From Afipia sp. (GTDB lineage: Bacteria; Pseudomonadota; Alphaproteobacteria; Rhizobiales; Xanthobacteraceae), in contig JAUSAX010000105.1 in the NCBI GenBank assembly GCA_030652315.1, forward strand, positions 1 to 56,192: 56,192 nucleotides of DNA, read 5' to 3'. Positions 8,971 through 17,742 of the stretch are shown here, piece by piece. Below the pieces are notes generated by a model that worked only from the letters and a program-made list of their open reading frames with translations, made no database searches and was not told where the DNA came from. Positions within the stretch are counted from its first letter, which is position 1, and every line of letters begins with the position of its first letter. The position numbers were made by a program, and so were the translations under genes.

Positions 8971-9831
8971 TCAGGTCCGGACGGCTTCCACCCGGAAACG
9001 GCCGGCGCCGCCGAGACCCAGCGGCTTCTCAAGTTCATGCAGGATCGCCTTCAACTCCGCCGCCAAAGTCCACGGCGGATTGACGATCAACAGACCGGCG
9101 GACACCAATCCTGAGTCCTGCGTCTGCGGCGCGACGCTGAATTCGACGCGCAGGCATTTGGAGTCGCCGCCGCCGGCGTTCGCCACGCGCGCCACTTGAT
9201 CCGCCAGGGTGTCGGTGGCGCGGCGTTCTTTCACCGGATACCAGAGCATGTAGATGCCGGTCGGCCATTTGGCATGCGCCGCGCTGAAGCCGTCCGCCAG
9301 CCGCTTGAACTCGTCGCGGCTCTCGAACGGCGGATCGATCAGCACCAGCCCGCGCCGCTCGTTCGGCGGCACGAATGCCGGCAACCCGGTCCAGCCGTCA
9401 AGATCGACGACGCGCGCCTGCGTGTCGCGGCGCAATGCGGAGATCAGTTGCTTGCGTGCGTTAGGCTCCAGTTCGCAGGCGACCAGACTGTCCTGCGGCC
9501 GCAGCAGCGCGCGCGCGACCAACGGCGATCCCGGATAGGCGGTGAGATCGCGCTGCGGATTGAACGCGCGCACGATGTCGAGATAGGGCGCGACCAGCGC
9601 CATGACCGGTTCGGACAAACGCGCCTGCATCAGCCGCGCGATGCCGGTGCGCCATTCGCCGCCGCGCTCTGCCTCGCTGCTGGTCAGATCGTACAGCCCG
9701 GCGCCGGCATGGGTATCGATCACGCGGAACGCGGCCGGCTTCTCGTGCAGATAGGTGAGGATGCGCACCAGCACGATGTGCTTGATGACATCGGCAAAGT
9801 TTCCGGCGTGGAATGCGTGACGGTAGTTCAT
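8971..9831 (-). CDS. rlmJ: 23S rRNA (adenine(2030)-N6)-methyltransferase RlmJ
   Basis: The 286-residue product begins MNYRHAFHAGNFADVIKH, the distinctive RlmJ N-terminus, and carries the SAM-site region VIDTHAGAGLYDL and the catalytic LIDPPFE motif of N6-adenine methylases. RlmJ methylates A2030 of 23S rRNA during large-subunit assembly. The start at 9831 was chosen over the opening at 9894 because family similarity begins exactly there. It stands alone between the cold-shock gene and a repeat. Confidence 0.94.
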   Translation of the reverse strand: MNYRHAFHAGNFADVIKHIVLVRILTYLHEKPAAFRVIDTHAGAGLYDLTSSEAERGGEWRTGIARLMQARLSEPVMALVAPYLDIVRAFNPQRDLTAYPGSPLVARALLRPQDSLVACELEPNARKQLISALRRDTQARVVDLDGWTGLPAFVPPNERRGLVLIDPPFESRDEFKRLADGFSAAHAKWPTGIYMLWYPVKERRATDTLADQVARVANAGGGDSKCLRVEFSVAPQTQDSGLVSAGLLIVNPPWTLAAELKAILHELEKPLGLGGAGRFRVEAVRT

Positions 9832-9888
9832 GGCGCGACAGTTACGACATCGCGCGAGGAAAGTAACGCACGTAACGCAGGTGAAATC

Positions 9889-10002
9889 CGTCATCCTGAG
9901 GTGCGAGCTCTTGCGAGCCTCGAAGGATAACGATTCAGAAGGCGGATGTTTTGCCGTCGCCCTTCGAGGCCTCCGCTACGCTACGGCACCTCAGGGTGAC
10001 GG
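9889..10002. repeat. Paired palindromic repeat (REP-like), family C
   Basis: The element opens with CGTCATCCTGAGGTGCGAGC and closes with the inverted form GCACCTCAGGGTGACGG; the inner CCTCGAAGG/CCTTCGAGG halves also pair. Close relatives are at 16978-17082 and 43006-43108. It fills the gap between rlmJ and the RNase T2 gene. Confidence 0.85.
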
Positions 10003-10009
10003 CGCAAAC

Positions 10010-10756
10010 TCACCCCCCGCGCACCGGCGGCATCACCACCTTGTCGCGGCGGCAGGCGCGGCGGTCGATCTCCTCGCAGGCACGGAACTGCAGGTCCTTG
10101 CTCATGCAGATGCGCACCTCACTGAGACGCTTGCTGTCGCAGGTCACCGCAATGGCCGAACTTGAGAGGCCGGGATTGGCTTTGATGAAGGCATCCTCGA
10201 TGTCAGCGGGCGCAACGAGTCTGGTGTCGGCCAGTTCGAGATATTCGGCCGGAATCTTCACCGCGGCGCGAGCCTTGCGGGTGGTTTCGAAATAGGCGCG
10301 GGCACCCAGCCCCGAGCAGGTGCCGTGCTTGTCCCATTCGTTGTAGATCAGGCCCGGCGCCGGCATCAGATCGAGCATCGAGGTCATGACCTTGCGGTCG
10401 AGTCGCGGCGACGGCCGCTGGCAGTAGTTCGGAAAGCCGCGATCGTATTGCGGCCAAAGCCCGTGCACGACGAAGGAAAACGGACGGCCGGCGCATTGGG
10501 TCTGAATGCCGCGGCTGGAATTGCCGCGCTCACTCGCGGCCTGACAGAACGACGGCGACCACGACAGCGCGAGTACGTAGAAGTCGAACTCGCCGGGCGC
10601 ATTCTGGCGATGATCCTGCGCCGATGCGGAGCCCGCGACGACGCCGGCCATCAGAAGGCCGAGCAGCGGGGCGGCGAACCGGCGGAACAAAAAATCAGTG
10701 CGTAAAAACCCAAATGAAACAACAGCGGCCGACGAACCGGACCTGAAACCGAACAT
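10010..10756 (-). CDS. Ribonuclease T2 family protein, secreted
   Basis: The 248-residue product has both RNase T2 active-site blocks: CAS I FVVHGLWPQ and CAS II EWDKHGTC, each with its catalytic histidine, plus several paired cysteines. A hydrophobic segment ending in AGSASAQ (about residues 27-47) is a signal peptide, though the n-region is long, so the true start may be later. These enzymes cut RNA through 2',3'-cyclic phosphates; bacterial forms such as E. coli RNase I are periplasmic scavengers. It is a single gene downstream of another secreted protein gene on the same strand. Confidence 0.92.
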   Translation of the reverse strand: MFGFRSGSSAAVVSFGFLRTDFLFRRFAAPLLGLLMAGVVAGSASAQDHRQNAPGEFDFYVLALSWSPSFCQAASERGNSSRGIQTQCAGRPFSFVVHGLWPQYDRGFPNYCQRPSPRLDRKVMTSMLDLMPAPGLIYNEWDKHGTCSGLGARAYFETTRKARAAVKIPAEYLELADTRLVAPADIEDAFIKANPGLSSSAIAVTCDSKRLSEVRICMSKDLQFRACEEIDRRACRRDKVVMPPVRGG

Positions 10757-10926
10757 GGCGACGCCCCCACCCTTCTCCGCATCCTCCGGCCAGCGCCGGG
10801 TCGCTCGTGCGGACTACGCAATGCCTAAAGCCTAGTCACGAAAAAAGAACATTTCAAGAACAAAATCGCCTCGTCCACCGCGAAGCGGACGGGGCGACCC
10901 GAATCACGAATCGAATTTGCGGAGCT

Positions 10927-11397
10927 TTAAGGCCGCGCGGCCTTGCAGGCCGGGTTGTAGGCCCAATTGCGGTCGAGGCCGACCACACACCACTCGACGC
11001 CCGAATCGAATCCGGCGAAGCCGCCGTCCTCGATGATCGAGTAGTGCACCTGGCGCGCGCGACCATCGTTCAGCATGGCGCTGGCGGTGCAGAAGCGGCG
11101 CGGAATGCTGTCATTGGCCCAGGCCCGGAAAGCCACCTCGTGGACGTTGGCGTAGCCAGTGATCTCGAGCTTGGAATTCCAGAATTTGCTCTCTTTTTCA
11201 GAGAACTGCTGGGAAATGGTGCCGAGCGCCTCGGCGCAGGGACGCATAACGCCGTCGTAGCGCGGGCCGGATAGCCAGATGCCGCGCTCCAGGACACCGG
11301 CGGCCTCGGCCGCAGGGCTGAATGCCGTCAGGCCCGCCATGGCGCCAAGCGCCAGGGCAAGAGTCAGTTTCCGGATTGTCGAGAAAAGGTCGCGCAT
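10927..11397 (-). CDS. Secreted conserved hypothetical protein with four cysteines
   Basis: I do not recognise a named family. The 156-residue product has a signal peptide (MRDLFSTIRKLTLALALGA, cut near PAAEA) and a mature part of about 125 residues with four Cys (at RPCAEAL, RRFCTAS, EWCVVG and NPACKA) that could form two periplasmic disulfides. The start at 11397 was chosen because the signal peptide begins there. It is divergent from another small secreted protein gene. Its role is unknown. Confidence 0.75.
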   Translation of the reverse strand: MRDLFSTIRKLTLALALGAMAGLTAFSPAAEAAGVLERGIWLSGPRYDGVMRPCAEALGTISQQFSEKESKFWNSKLEITGYANVHEVAFRAWANDSIPRRFCTASAMLNDGRARQVHYSIIEDGGFAGFDSGVEWCVVGLDRNWAYNPACKAARP

Positions 11398-11553
11398 GAA
11401 GCGGTCCACCGATTGGTCATTGCGCAGGAAAGTGCCGCGAAGCCGCCAGCGGGTCAAGTGCAGCGCGGCAACACTCAGCCGCTAACCCCGTCGAATCGCG
11501 CCGGCGTTCTTTCCATGACAGCCCCGCCGCCTTATGGTGAGGACGAGATTCCA

Positions 11554-11865
11554 ATGGAGAGCATGATGCGAACGACTGGAACGGCGATCCTGACGGCAGT
11601 TTTGGGGACCCTTGCGCTGACGCCAGCAAACGCGTTTTTCGACACGGTGCCGCCCTTCAAGGGCAACGACACCGGCGGCATCATCGCCTATTCGCTCTAC
11701 AAGGAAGGCGTGGACATCAAGGCGCTCGCGGTCAATCACTGCGCCAGCTACGGCAAGGCGGTTAAACTGACCGGCACCGATGCCCAGTACGGCGGCTACA
11801 TTTCCTTCGCCTGCGTCTGGGTCCATCCGGGTCACCTCGACCGGCCGCTGCGCGTCGGTTACTGA
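11554..11865 (+). CDS. Small secreted conserved hypothetical protein
   Basis: The 103-residue product has a signal peptide ending TLALTPANA and a mature part of about 75 residues (FFDTVPPFKGNDTGGIIAYS onward) with two cysteines (NHCASYG, SFACVW). No domain is recognised. Starts at 11554, 11563 and 11566 are all possible; the last two follow GGAGAGC closely. The next gene in the same direction also codes for a small secreted protein, 26 bases on, so the two are probably one transcript. Confidence 0.72.
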   Translation: MESMMRTTGTAILTAVLGTLALTPANAFFDTVPPFKGNDTGGIIAYSLYKEGVDIKALAVNHCASYGKAVKLTGTDAQYGGYISFACVWVHPGHLDRPLRVGY

Positions 11866-11891
11866 CGACACCCACATCAAAGGGGCTGCCC

Positions 11892-12413
11892 ATGATGCGA
11901 ACGCCTTCATCTCGTGTGATGGCGCTGACGCTCTGCGCCGGTATGCTCTCAGCTTACCCCGCGCAGGCGGGTCCGGTCGAAATGCCGAACCGCAAGCCGG
12001 GTCTATGGGAAATCAAGGTCAACGCCGGAGCCCAGATGCCCGCGATGACCATGCAGCAATGCACCGACGCCACCACCGACAAGGACATGGCCGCCTCGTT
12101 CAGCCCGATGGCGAAGGACATGTGCTCCAAGCAGGATATGCAGAAGACCGCGACCGGCCTCGTGATCGATGCGACCTGCACGGTCGGCGGCACGACCTCG
12201 GTTTCGCGCACCGAGATCAACGGCGACTTCAATTCAGCTTATACCGTGAAGGTGTCGACCAAGGGCGATGGCAAGCTGCCGGAGTCGGTCACAATGATGG
12301 ATGCGAAATGGCTCGGCGCCTGCAAGGCCGACCAGAAGGCCGGTGATATCGTCATGCCCGGCGGCATGAAGATGAACATCAAGGACATGCAGGGAATGGC
12401 GCCGAAGCAGTGA
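11892..12413 (+). CDS. DUF3617 domain protein, secreted
   Basis: The 173-residue product has a signal peptide (to about AYPAQA) followed by the DUF3617 hallmark RKPGLWEIKV and QCTD, with four cysteines spaced through the domain (CTD, CSKQ, CTVGG, GACKAD). DUF3617 proteins are small periplasmic proteins common in Alphaproteobacteria with no established role. GGGGC lies before the ATG. The last 30 residues are Met/Lys/Gly-rich and may be flexible. Confidence 0.85.
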   Translation: MMRTPSSRVMALTLCAGMLSAYPAQAGPVEMPNRKPGLWEIKVNAGAQMPAMTMQQCTDATTDKDMAASFSPMAKDMCSKQDMQKTATGLVIDATCTVGGTTSVSRTEINGDFNSAYTVKVSTKGDGKLPESVTMMDAKWLGACKADQKAGDIVMPGGMKMNIKDMQGMAPKQ

Positions 12414-12461
12414 GTCGCCTTAGCCTGTCCGCTGATTCATTCGCGACGTGAAATTTGAAGC

Positions 12462-12489
12462 CGTCGTCCCCGCGAAAGCGGGGACGACG
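12462..12489. repeat. Single palindromic unit of family A
   Basis: A 28-base near-perfect palindrome with the GTCCCCGCGAAAGCGGGGAC core lies between convergent genes. Unlike the copies at 2286 and 21527 it is a single unit, and may act as a terminator on both strands. Confidence 0.8.
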
Positions 12490-12504
12490 ACCGAGGTTGT
12501 CTGG

Positions 12505-12723
12505 CTACTTCCCGATCTTCCAGGGATCGTACTTCTCTTTCGAATCCGGGACATTCTTCATGGCGGCCTTCGCGGCGGCCTCTTCCCGCGCCATGCGCTT
12601 TTGCCGGTCTTCGCCCTGGGGCTGTGAAGCGCCCGTATCGCCGCTGGGACGCCCCTTGCCCTGCGCGTGAACCTGCCCGGAAAACAGCATCACGGCAGCG
12701 GCAGCCATCAATACGAGTCTCAT
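12505..12723 (-). CDS. Small secreted charged protein, unknown function
   Basis: The 72-residue product has a signal peptide (MRLVLMAAAAVMLFSGQVHA) and a short mature tail rich in Lys, Glu, Ala and Gln ending DSKEKYDPWKIGK. No domain is recognised. The start at 12723 was chosen because the signal peptide begins there and the upstream part of the frame lacks similarity to anything. It ends next to the palindrome at 12462. Confidence 0.6.
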   Translation of the reverse strand: MRLVLMAAAAVMLFSGQVHAQGKGRPSGDTGASQPQGEDRQKRMAREEAAAKAAMKNVPDSKEKYDPWKIGK

Positions 12724-12820
12724 CGGACGTCTCCGTTGGCGAACGGCCGAAAACCTAGCTCCGTTCAAGGCCCCAGAACAATCAGAAATGCTCAAAGATC
12801 GGGGACCGGCACGGTCCGTA

Positions 12821-13216
12821 TCAACTGACGCCGAACCGCTTTTCAAACGCCGCGATATTGATCACGCCGCGCCGGTGGGTGCCGTCGCCGATCATGCGGG
12901 ACCCGTCCCAGGCTTCGACATCGAACAACACGCTCTTGGAGTCGATCTGGCGCACGCGTGACGTCACGCGCACCGTGTGTCCGACCGGCGTCGCTGCCAG
13001 ATGCCGGACGTTCACCTCCATGCCGACACTGACATAGCCCTCCGGCAACAGGTCGGCGATGGAGGCCGTGCTGGCCTTTTCCATGTGCAGGATCATGACC
13101 GGGGTCGCGTAGACCGCAGGCATGGTCGACAGGAAATGCTGCACCGTCATGTCGTGCGAAACGGTGACGACCGTTTCGCCGGGAATGCCGACGGTGACTT
13201 TCTCAAGCACGTTCAT
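12821..13216 (-). CDS. FlK-like thioesterase (hot-dog fold)
   Basis: The 131-residue product matches the fluoroacetyl-CoA thioesterase-like branch of hot-dog thioesterases. Thr38 and Glu46 in PAVYATPVMILHMEKA and His72 in NVRHLAATPVGH keep the 8- and 26-residue spacings of the FlK catalytic Thr42-Glu50-His76. This supports hydrolysis of a small acyl-CoA, but not fluoroacetyl-CoA in particular, since most homologues have no link to fluoroacetate. It is 16 bases downstream of a 4-OT-type tautomerase gene on the same strand, so the two are likely co-transcribed. Confidence 0.87.
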   Translation of the reverse strand: MNVLEKVTVGIPGETVVTVSHDMTVQHFLSTMPAVYATPVMILHMEKASTASIADLLPEGYVSVGMEVNVRHLAATPVGHTVRVTSRVRQIDSKSVLFDVEAWDGSRMIGDGTHRRGVINIAAFEKRFGVS

Positions 13217-13232
13217 GCCAGTGTCCCGAGGC

Positions 13233-13433
13233 TTATTTCGCTGCGGCCTTGCGCTCGAGGAAGGTCTTGCCGCCCTTCATCTTGTGGGTCAGCGGCGCTT
13301 CATTGATCTGCACCGTCACGACTTCCGCATCGACGCCGAGATTCTTCACCAGCGCCTGGGTGATGTCGAGCATCATGCCCTTCTTCTGATCGTCGGTGCG
13401 TCCGGCGGCCATGTTCACGATTACCTCAGGCAT
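13233..13433 (-). CDS. 4-oxalocrotonate tautomerase family protein
   Basis: The 66-residue product begins Met-Pro (MPEVIVNMAAGRTDDQKK), giving the N-terminal catalytic proline after Met removal, and has the short beta-alpha-beta layout of 4-OT enzymes. The mRNA has AAAAGGAAACGAAC before the ATG, a good ribosome-binding site that fixes this start against the much longer frame opening upstream. The substrate is unknown; pairing with a thioesterase suggests a small acid or acyl-CoA degradation step, which is inference. Confidence 0.9.
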   Translation of the reverse strand: MPEVIVNMAAGRTDDQKKGMMLDITQALVKNLGVDAEVVTVQINEAPLTHKMKGGKTFLERKAAAK

Positions 13434-13477
13434 GTTCGTTTCCTTTTGTTTTGCTTCCAACGCGATTTTTCGTTCTT

Positions 13478-13567
13478 CGTCATGGCCGGACTTGTTCCGG
13501 CCATCCACGACTCTTTTCCAACCTATCAAACAAGACGTGGATGCCCGGGACAAGCCCGGGCATGACG
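13478..13567. repeat. Paired palindromic repeat (REP-like), family E
   Basis: Two GC-rich palindromic units face each other: CGTCATGGCCGG...CCGGCCATCCACG and CGTGGATGCCCGGG...CCCGGGCATGACG. The ends pair as inverted repeats. Relatives lie at 15190-15258 and 52676-52802. This copy separates hisS from the tautomerase gene. Confidence 0.82.
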
Positions 13568-13582
13568 ATTTGAGCGTGAGTG

Positions 13583-15100
13583 TTACTTGGCCCAGCTCAC
13601 GTTGTGCCGCGCGAGCACCTTGCGCACGGCTTCGACCAGATCGCTTTCCTTCGCGGCGAACTGCGCCTCGGCCTGCTTCTGCAAATAATCGTCGCGGTCG
13701 CCGCTGGCGTTGGCAATCTCCGCGCCGATGATCAGGTCCTTGATCTGAACCTCGCCTTTGGCCTTTTCGTCGCCGCCCTGAATGACCACGCACGGCGAGT
13801 TGCGCCGGTCGGCATACTTGAACTGCACGCCGAGATTGTTCTTCGGATTGCCGAGATAAAGCTCCGCACGAATTCCCGCATTGCGCAGCGTCGCCACGAA
13901 CTTCTGGTATTGCGCGATCTCGTTGCGATCCATCACCACGACGACCACAGGACCGAACTCCGGGGTGGTGTCGATCTTGCCGAGCAGCGTCAACGCTGCC
14001 TGCAAGCGCGACACGCCGATGGAGAAGCCGGTCGCCGGGACCGGTTCGCCGCGGAAGCGCGACACGAGGCCGTCGTAACGTCCGCCGCCGCCCACCGAGC
14101 CGAAACGCACCGGGCGTCCCTTCTCATCCTTGGTGTCGAGCAACAGTTCAACTTCGTAGACCGGCCCGGTGTAATATTCGAGGCCACGCACGACGGACGG
14201 ATCGATTTTGATGCGGTCCTGCCCATAACCAGACGCTGTTATTAGATCGGAAATCTCAGTGAGCTCCGCTCTCGCCTTCTGAACCGTTTCCGATTCAAAC
14301 AGGTATCGAAAAGCTGCTTGGTCTGCCGTGGCCGGATCACCAAAAGATGTCGCGATCGCGTGTGCGTCGGTATCACTTAAGTTAGCGCCCTTGGTAAAGT
14401 CGCCTTTGCCTTCTTCGCCGCCATCCCAACGTCCGGGACCCAGAAGCTTCTTGATTTCTTCAATCGGGAATTTATCCAGCTTGTCGATCGCGCGCAGCAC
14501 CGTGAGCCGCTTGCCCGCGTTCTCGTCGCCGCCAAGCCCGATGCTTTCCATCACGCCGTCGAGCACCTTGCGGTTGTTGACCTTCACCACGTAGCTGCCG
14601 CGCGGAATGCCGAGCGCTTCCATGGTGTCCGCCGCCATCATGCACATCTCGGCGTCGGCAGCGGGCGAAGCTGAGCCCACCGTGTCCGCGTCAAACTGCA
14701 TGAACTGGCGGAAGCGGCCCGGACCAGGCTTCTCGTTGCGATAGACGTAGCCGTTGCGATAGGAACGATAGGGCTTGGGCAGCGTGTCGAAATTCTCCGC
14801 GACGTAGCGCGCCAGCGGCGCGGTCAGATCGTAGCGCAGCGATATCCACTGCTCGTCGTCGTCCTGAAACGAGAACACGCCCTCGTTGGGCCGGTCCTGA
14901 TCGGGCAGAAACTTTCCAAGCGCGTCGGTGTATTCCATCGCCGGGGTTTCCACCGGCTCGAACCCGTAGCGCTCATAGACCTCGCGGATGGTCTCGACCA
15001 TCTGCCGCGTGGCGGTGATCTCGGCGGGCGTGCGATCCACCAGTCCGCGCGGCAGGCGCGCGCGCAGTTTCTGCGGTTTCTTGGGTTTCTTGTCGGTCAT
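13583..15100 (-). CDS. hisS: Histidyl-tRNA synthetase
   Basis: The 505-residue class II synthetase has motif 2 ([26 protein letters not shown]), histidine-binding [11 protein letters not shown], motif 3 (GFSIGVSRL) and a C-terminal anticodon-binding domain. It charges tRNA-His in the cytoplasm. Alphaproteobacterial HisRS is known to be divergent and to use tRNA-His lacking G-1; this long form fits that group. The start at 15100 ([11 protein letters not shown]) was preferred to the opening at 15148. The insertion domain coded by about 14225-14470 is visibly AT-richer than the flanking code (see findings). Confidence 0.96.
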   Translation of the reverse strand: MTDKKPKKPQKLRARLPRGLVDRTPAEITATRQMVETIREVYERYGFEPVETPAMEYTDALGKFLPDQDRPNEGVFSFQDDDEQWISLRYDLTAPLARYVAENFDTLPKPYRSYRNGYVYRNEKPGPGRFRQFMQFDADTVGSASPAADAEMCMMAADTMEALGIPRGSYVVKVNNRKVLDGVMESIGLGGDENAGKRLTVLRAIDKLDKFPIEEIKKLLGPGRWDGGEEGKGDFTKGANLSDTDAHAIATSFGDPATADQAAFRYLFESETVQKARAELTEISDLITASGYGQDRIKIDPSVVRGLEYYTGPVYEVELLLDTKDEKGRPVRFGSVGGGGRYDGLVSRFRGEPVPATGFSIGVSRLQAALTLLGKIDTTPEFGPVVVVVMDRNEIAQYQKFVATLRNAGIRAELYLGNPKNNLGVQFKYADRRNSPCVVIQGGDEKAKGEVQIKDLIIGAEIANASGDRDDYLQKQAEAQFAAKESDLVEAVRKVLARHNVSWAK

Positions 15101-15189
15101 GGAATCCGTGCCGTCCGATGCAGAATATCTGCATACATATTGCACCACGAGTTATCAGCCGGGGCACTAGCGGGCAAGCAAACACTGGC

Positions 15190-15258
15190 CGTCATACGCG
15201 GGCTTGACCCGCGTATCCATCACTCAAGAAAGATGGCCGGGTCAAGCCCGGCCATAAC
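15190..15258. repeat. Paired palindromic repeat, family E variant
   Basis: Two palindromic units, one with core GCGGGCTTGACCCGC at 15190-15221 and one with core GCCGGGTCAAGCCCGGC at 15231-15258, lie upstream of hisS. A separate hairpin of the CTCTCCCC...GGGGAGAG type follows at about 15285-15312 and may end the tadG-like transcript. Confidence 0.78.
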
Positions 15259-15320
15259 GCTTCATTATGTTGGGATTTCTGCTTCTCCCTCTCCCCATAA
15301 GAGCGGGGAGAGGGAGGAAA

Positions 15321-17105
15321 TTAATTCACCAGCACAGCCCCGTCGCAGCGGATGCCGTTCACCCAGACATCCGCCTGGCCGAGGCCGATGCCGAGTGTCT
15401 GCAAAACCGAGTTGAGCAGCGTGTCGATCGAGCCGGTCGCGCCGCCGATGATGCCGGCGACCAGCGCGCCGATGCCGGGAATCGGCAGGCCAAGCGGCCC
15501 GAGTTGCACCCCGAGTTGCAGATCGCCGAGCAGGCTCTGTGTCAGCGACGCGGTGAACGAGGTGGTGTTCACCGTTTTCTTGGTCCGCGCCTGAATGTCC
15601 GCGTAGCTGAAGCTCACGCTGGTCGGTGACGTGTTGGCCATGGTGGCATGTGCCCGGCCCGACACCTGGATGATGCCGAGATTGACGATGTTGGCCGCCG
15701 GCGGATTCGGCTTGGTGGAGAAATTCGTCATCATGGCTGGTGTCACGTCGGCGATCCACGCATCGACGATGCCGGGCGAAACGCCGAGCGTCACCGATGA
15801 AGTATTCACGTTGGGATAACCGCACGACACCGCGTTGAGCGTCGCCGTGCCCGCAGCTACTTCGACGTAGACTGGAAGGTTGACCACCGACACCGCCCCT
15901 GAGCCAATCAGCTGGATCTTGAGCAGAATACGCGTCTGCGCGGTGTGGACGCTGGCGCCGGTTGCCCCCACCGTGATCCAGCTCGTGCCCACCGGGCGCT
16001 CGCCGACCGTCGCCTGCAAGGTCACGCCCGCGATCCCGGGCAGCGACAGGTTCACACCCGCCGCGATCTGGTTGGTGCCGTTGGCCAGCGCCGCCATGGC
16101 CGAGAGCAGATCGAGCGCCGACACGCTCGCGCCGACCTTCGGCTTCTGCCCGACGGTGAGACTGGAATAGGGCCCGACGTTGATCAGCGACGTCGGCGTG
16201 ATCCGCGTGGTCAGACCCGAGATCGACGATGACAGGCTGGAGAGCCCCGCGATCGCGCCGCTATTGCCGGCTACGGCGGTCTGCAGCGCTGCCACAACGT
16301 CTGTCACCTTCAGATTGCTGCTCAGCAGCGCATCGTAAGTCACGCCCGTCAGATTCACGCGCGTCGCCAGCGCCGAGAGGAAATCAAATGCATCGACTTG
16401 CGCACCAAGCAGCGCGTTGTAGTCCATCGCCGATAACGACAACGTGGTGCCGAGCATCCCGCCGAGCAGTGAATTCAGCAGCCCGCCGTTGAGCGACACC
16501 AGCCGCGAGCCAATGGCGAACGTCGCAAGCTGCGTGGCGCTGGCGATGGCAGTTGCCTTGACATCCCACTGACTGTCGCCGGTCAGCACCTTGCCGAAAT
16601 ACAGCGGCGTCTTTGTTTTCAGGGACACACGAACCGCATTGGCGGGTGCCGCACCCGCCACGAAGCGCTGCTGCGGCAAGAGAGACGCCTTCGCCGTGTA
16701 AACACCGGGTTCGACAGCCACGAGCGACTCCGGGGGATATTTGTTTTTGGCGACGGTCGCCGCAGCAGCGCGGGACGCATTGGTGAGGTCGCTCGCGGCG
16801 ACGATGGCCGCAAGATCAGCAGCGCTCTGGGTCCGGCGCTTGTCGGCGAAGATGGTGCCGACATCAACGCCCAGTGCAGTACAGGCGATGATCATCAGAA
16901 GACTTGCCGCGCCCATGATCGCGATGTTGCCGCGGTCATCGGCGGCGAAGCGGCGTGTGGTTCGCCTGAAGTGTCTTGCCGTCACCCTGAGGCGGCTGCG
17001 CAGCAGCCCTCGAAGGGCGACGGCGCTTGCAGCGCATCCTTCGAGGCTCGGCGCAAATGCGCCTCGCACCTCAGGATGACGAGAAACCAAGGGACGCGCC
17101 TTCAT
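15321..17105 (-). CDS. TadG-like pilus-assembly/surface protein, with REP-derived N-terminus
   Basis: The 594-residue product has, at about 53-85, a TadE/TadG-type membrane anchor (FAADDRGNIAIMGAASLLMI...) followed by a long extracytoplasmic part rich in Ser, Thr, Gly and Leu, as in TadG-like proteins of Flp pilus or surface-attachment systems. It begins three bases after the stop of a TadE-like gene, so they form an operon. The rest of a tad cluster is not in the window. Residues 8-43 are coded by a family C palindromic repeat that keeps the frame. If translation instead begins after the repeat, the nearest candidate is a GTG at 16985; the ATG at 17105 is favoured by its spacing to the upstream gene. 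Confidence 0.75.
   Translation of the reverse strand: MKARPLVSRHPEVRGAFAPSLEGCAASAVALRGLLRSRLRVTARHFRRTTRRFAADDRGNIAIMGAASLLMIIACTALGVDVGTIFADKRRTQSAADLAAIVAASDLTNASRAAAATVAKNKYPPESLVAVEPGVYTAKASLLPQQRFVAGAAPANAVRVSLKTKTPLYFGKVLTGDSQWDVKATAIASATQLATFAIGSRLVSLNGGLLNSLLGGMLGTTLSLSAMDYNALLGAQVDAFDFLSALATRVNLTGVTYDALLSSNLKVTDVVAALQTAVAGNSGAIAGLSSLSSSISGLTTRITPTSLINVGPYSSLTVGQKPKVGASVSALDLLSAMAALANGTNQIAAGVNLSLPGIAGVTLQATVGERPVGTSWITVGATGASVHTAQTRILLKIQLIGSGAVSVVNLPVYVEVAAGTATLNAVSCGYPNVNTSSVTLGVSPGIVDAWIADVTPAMMTNFSTKPNPPAANIVNLGIIQVSGRAHATMANTSPTSVSFSYADIQARTKKTVNTTSFTASLTQSLLGDLQLGVQLGPLGLPIPGIGALVAGIIGGATGSIDTLLNSVLQTLGIGLGQADVWVNGIRCDGAVLVN
16978..17082. repeat. Family C palindromic repeat inside the tadG-like reading frame
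   Basis: About 105 bases with the same ends as the intergenic copies at 9889 and 43006 (CGTCACCCTGAGG... and ...CCTCAGGATGACG) and the same inner CCTCGAAGG/CCTTCGAGG pair. It lies in the first 43 codons of the tadG-like frame without breaking it. Confidence 0.85.
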
Positions 17106-17107
17106 CT

Positions 17108-17557
17108 TCAGTACCCTCCGCGCGGGATCGCGGCCGAGCGCACGATGGTCGGGGACGGCGCCGGAACGAATGTCGGCAGCGAATAGATGAACATGCCGGA
17201 GGCGTCATAGTTGACGGTGACGACGAACACATTGGCATCAGCGCCCGACGTCGCCGCGTTGACGGTCAAATGCGCCGGATTGATCAGCGGGTATGAATTG
17301 ACGTTGCCGGTGATGTAGCTGTTGGCGAGCGTGCTGCGTTCGCTTTCACTCAGTCCGGCGACGGAAGACCGCGCGGCTTCGGCGGCGAGTTGCTGCACGC
17401 CGTGAATGACCGCGAGATACGAGCCGTACATGATGATCCCGAACACGATCATCAGGAACACCGGCGCGATCATCGCGAATTCGACCGCGATGGCGCCGTC
17501 GCGCGCGGCGAGAAATTTTCCGGCAGTGGTTTTGCGGGCCCGTTTCATGACGGGCAT
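17108..17557 (-). CDS. TadE-like pilus assembly protein
   Basis: The 149-residue product has a short basic N-terminus (MPVMKRARK), then the TadE motif DGAIAVEFAMIAPVFLMIVF, one membrane helix with the conserved Glu after Val, and a periplasmic domain of about 110 residues. TadE-like minor pseudopilins help Flp pilus assembly and are often next to TadG-like genes, as here. The start is one of two nearby ATGs (17557, 17548); no clear ribosome-binding site decides. Confidence 0.87.
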   Translation of the reverse strand: MPVMKRARKTTAGKFLAARDGAIAVEFAMIAPVFLMIVFGIIMYGSYLAVIHGVQQLAAEAARSSVAGLSESERSTLANSYITGNVNSYPLINPAHLTVNAATSGADANVFVVTVNYDASGMFIYSLPTFVPAPSPTIVRSAAIPRGGY

Positions 17558-17742
17558 TTGCGCACACAACTTTTAAGAGCATACTAATTCACAAATCAAC
17601 CAATGGGTGTATTATGTTCCTGCCGCGCCGTGTGAATTCACGTACCGGCGACCATGCGTCGCGATGCGTTCCGAACGAGGCCGGAAGCTGATAGGCTCTG
17701 CTCCTAACAAAGAAACTTGCTCCTTGCCGGAAGGAACGTCCC

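Noticed and set aside
12821..13216. Fluoroacetate resistance gene flK
   Set aside because: The triad fits but homologues are widespread without fluoroacetate biology; only the fold and likely thioesterase role are claimed.
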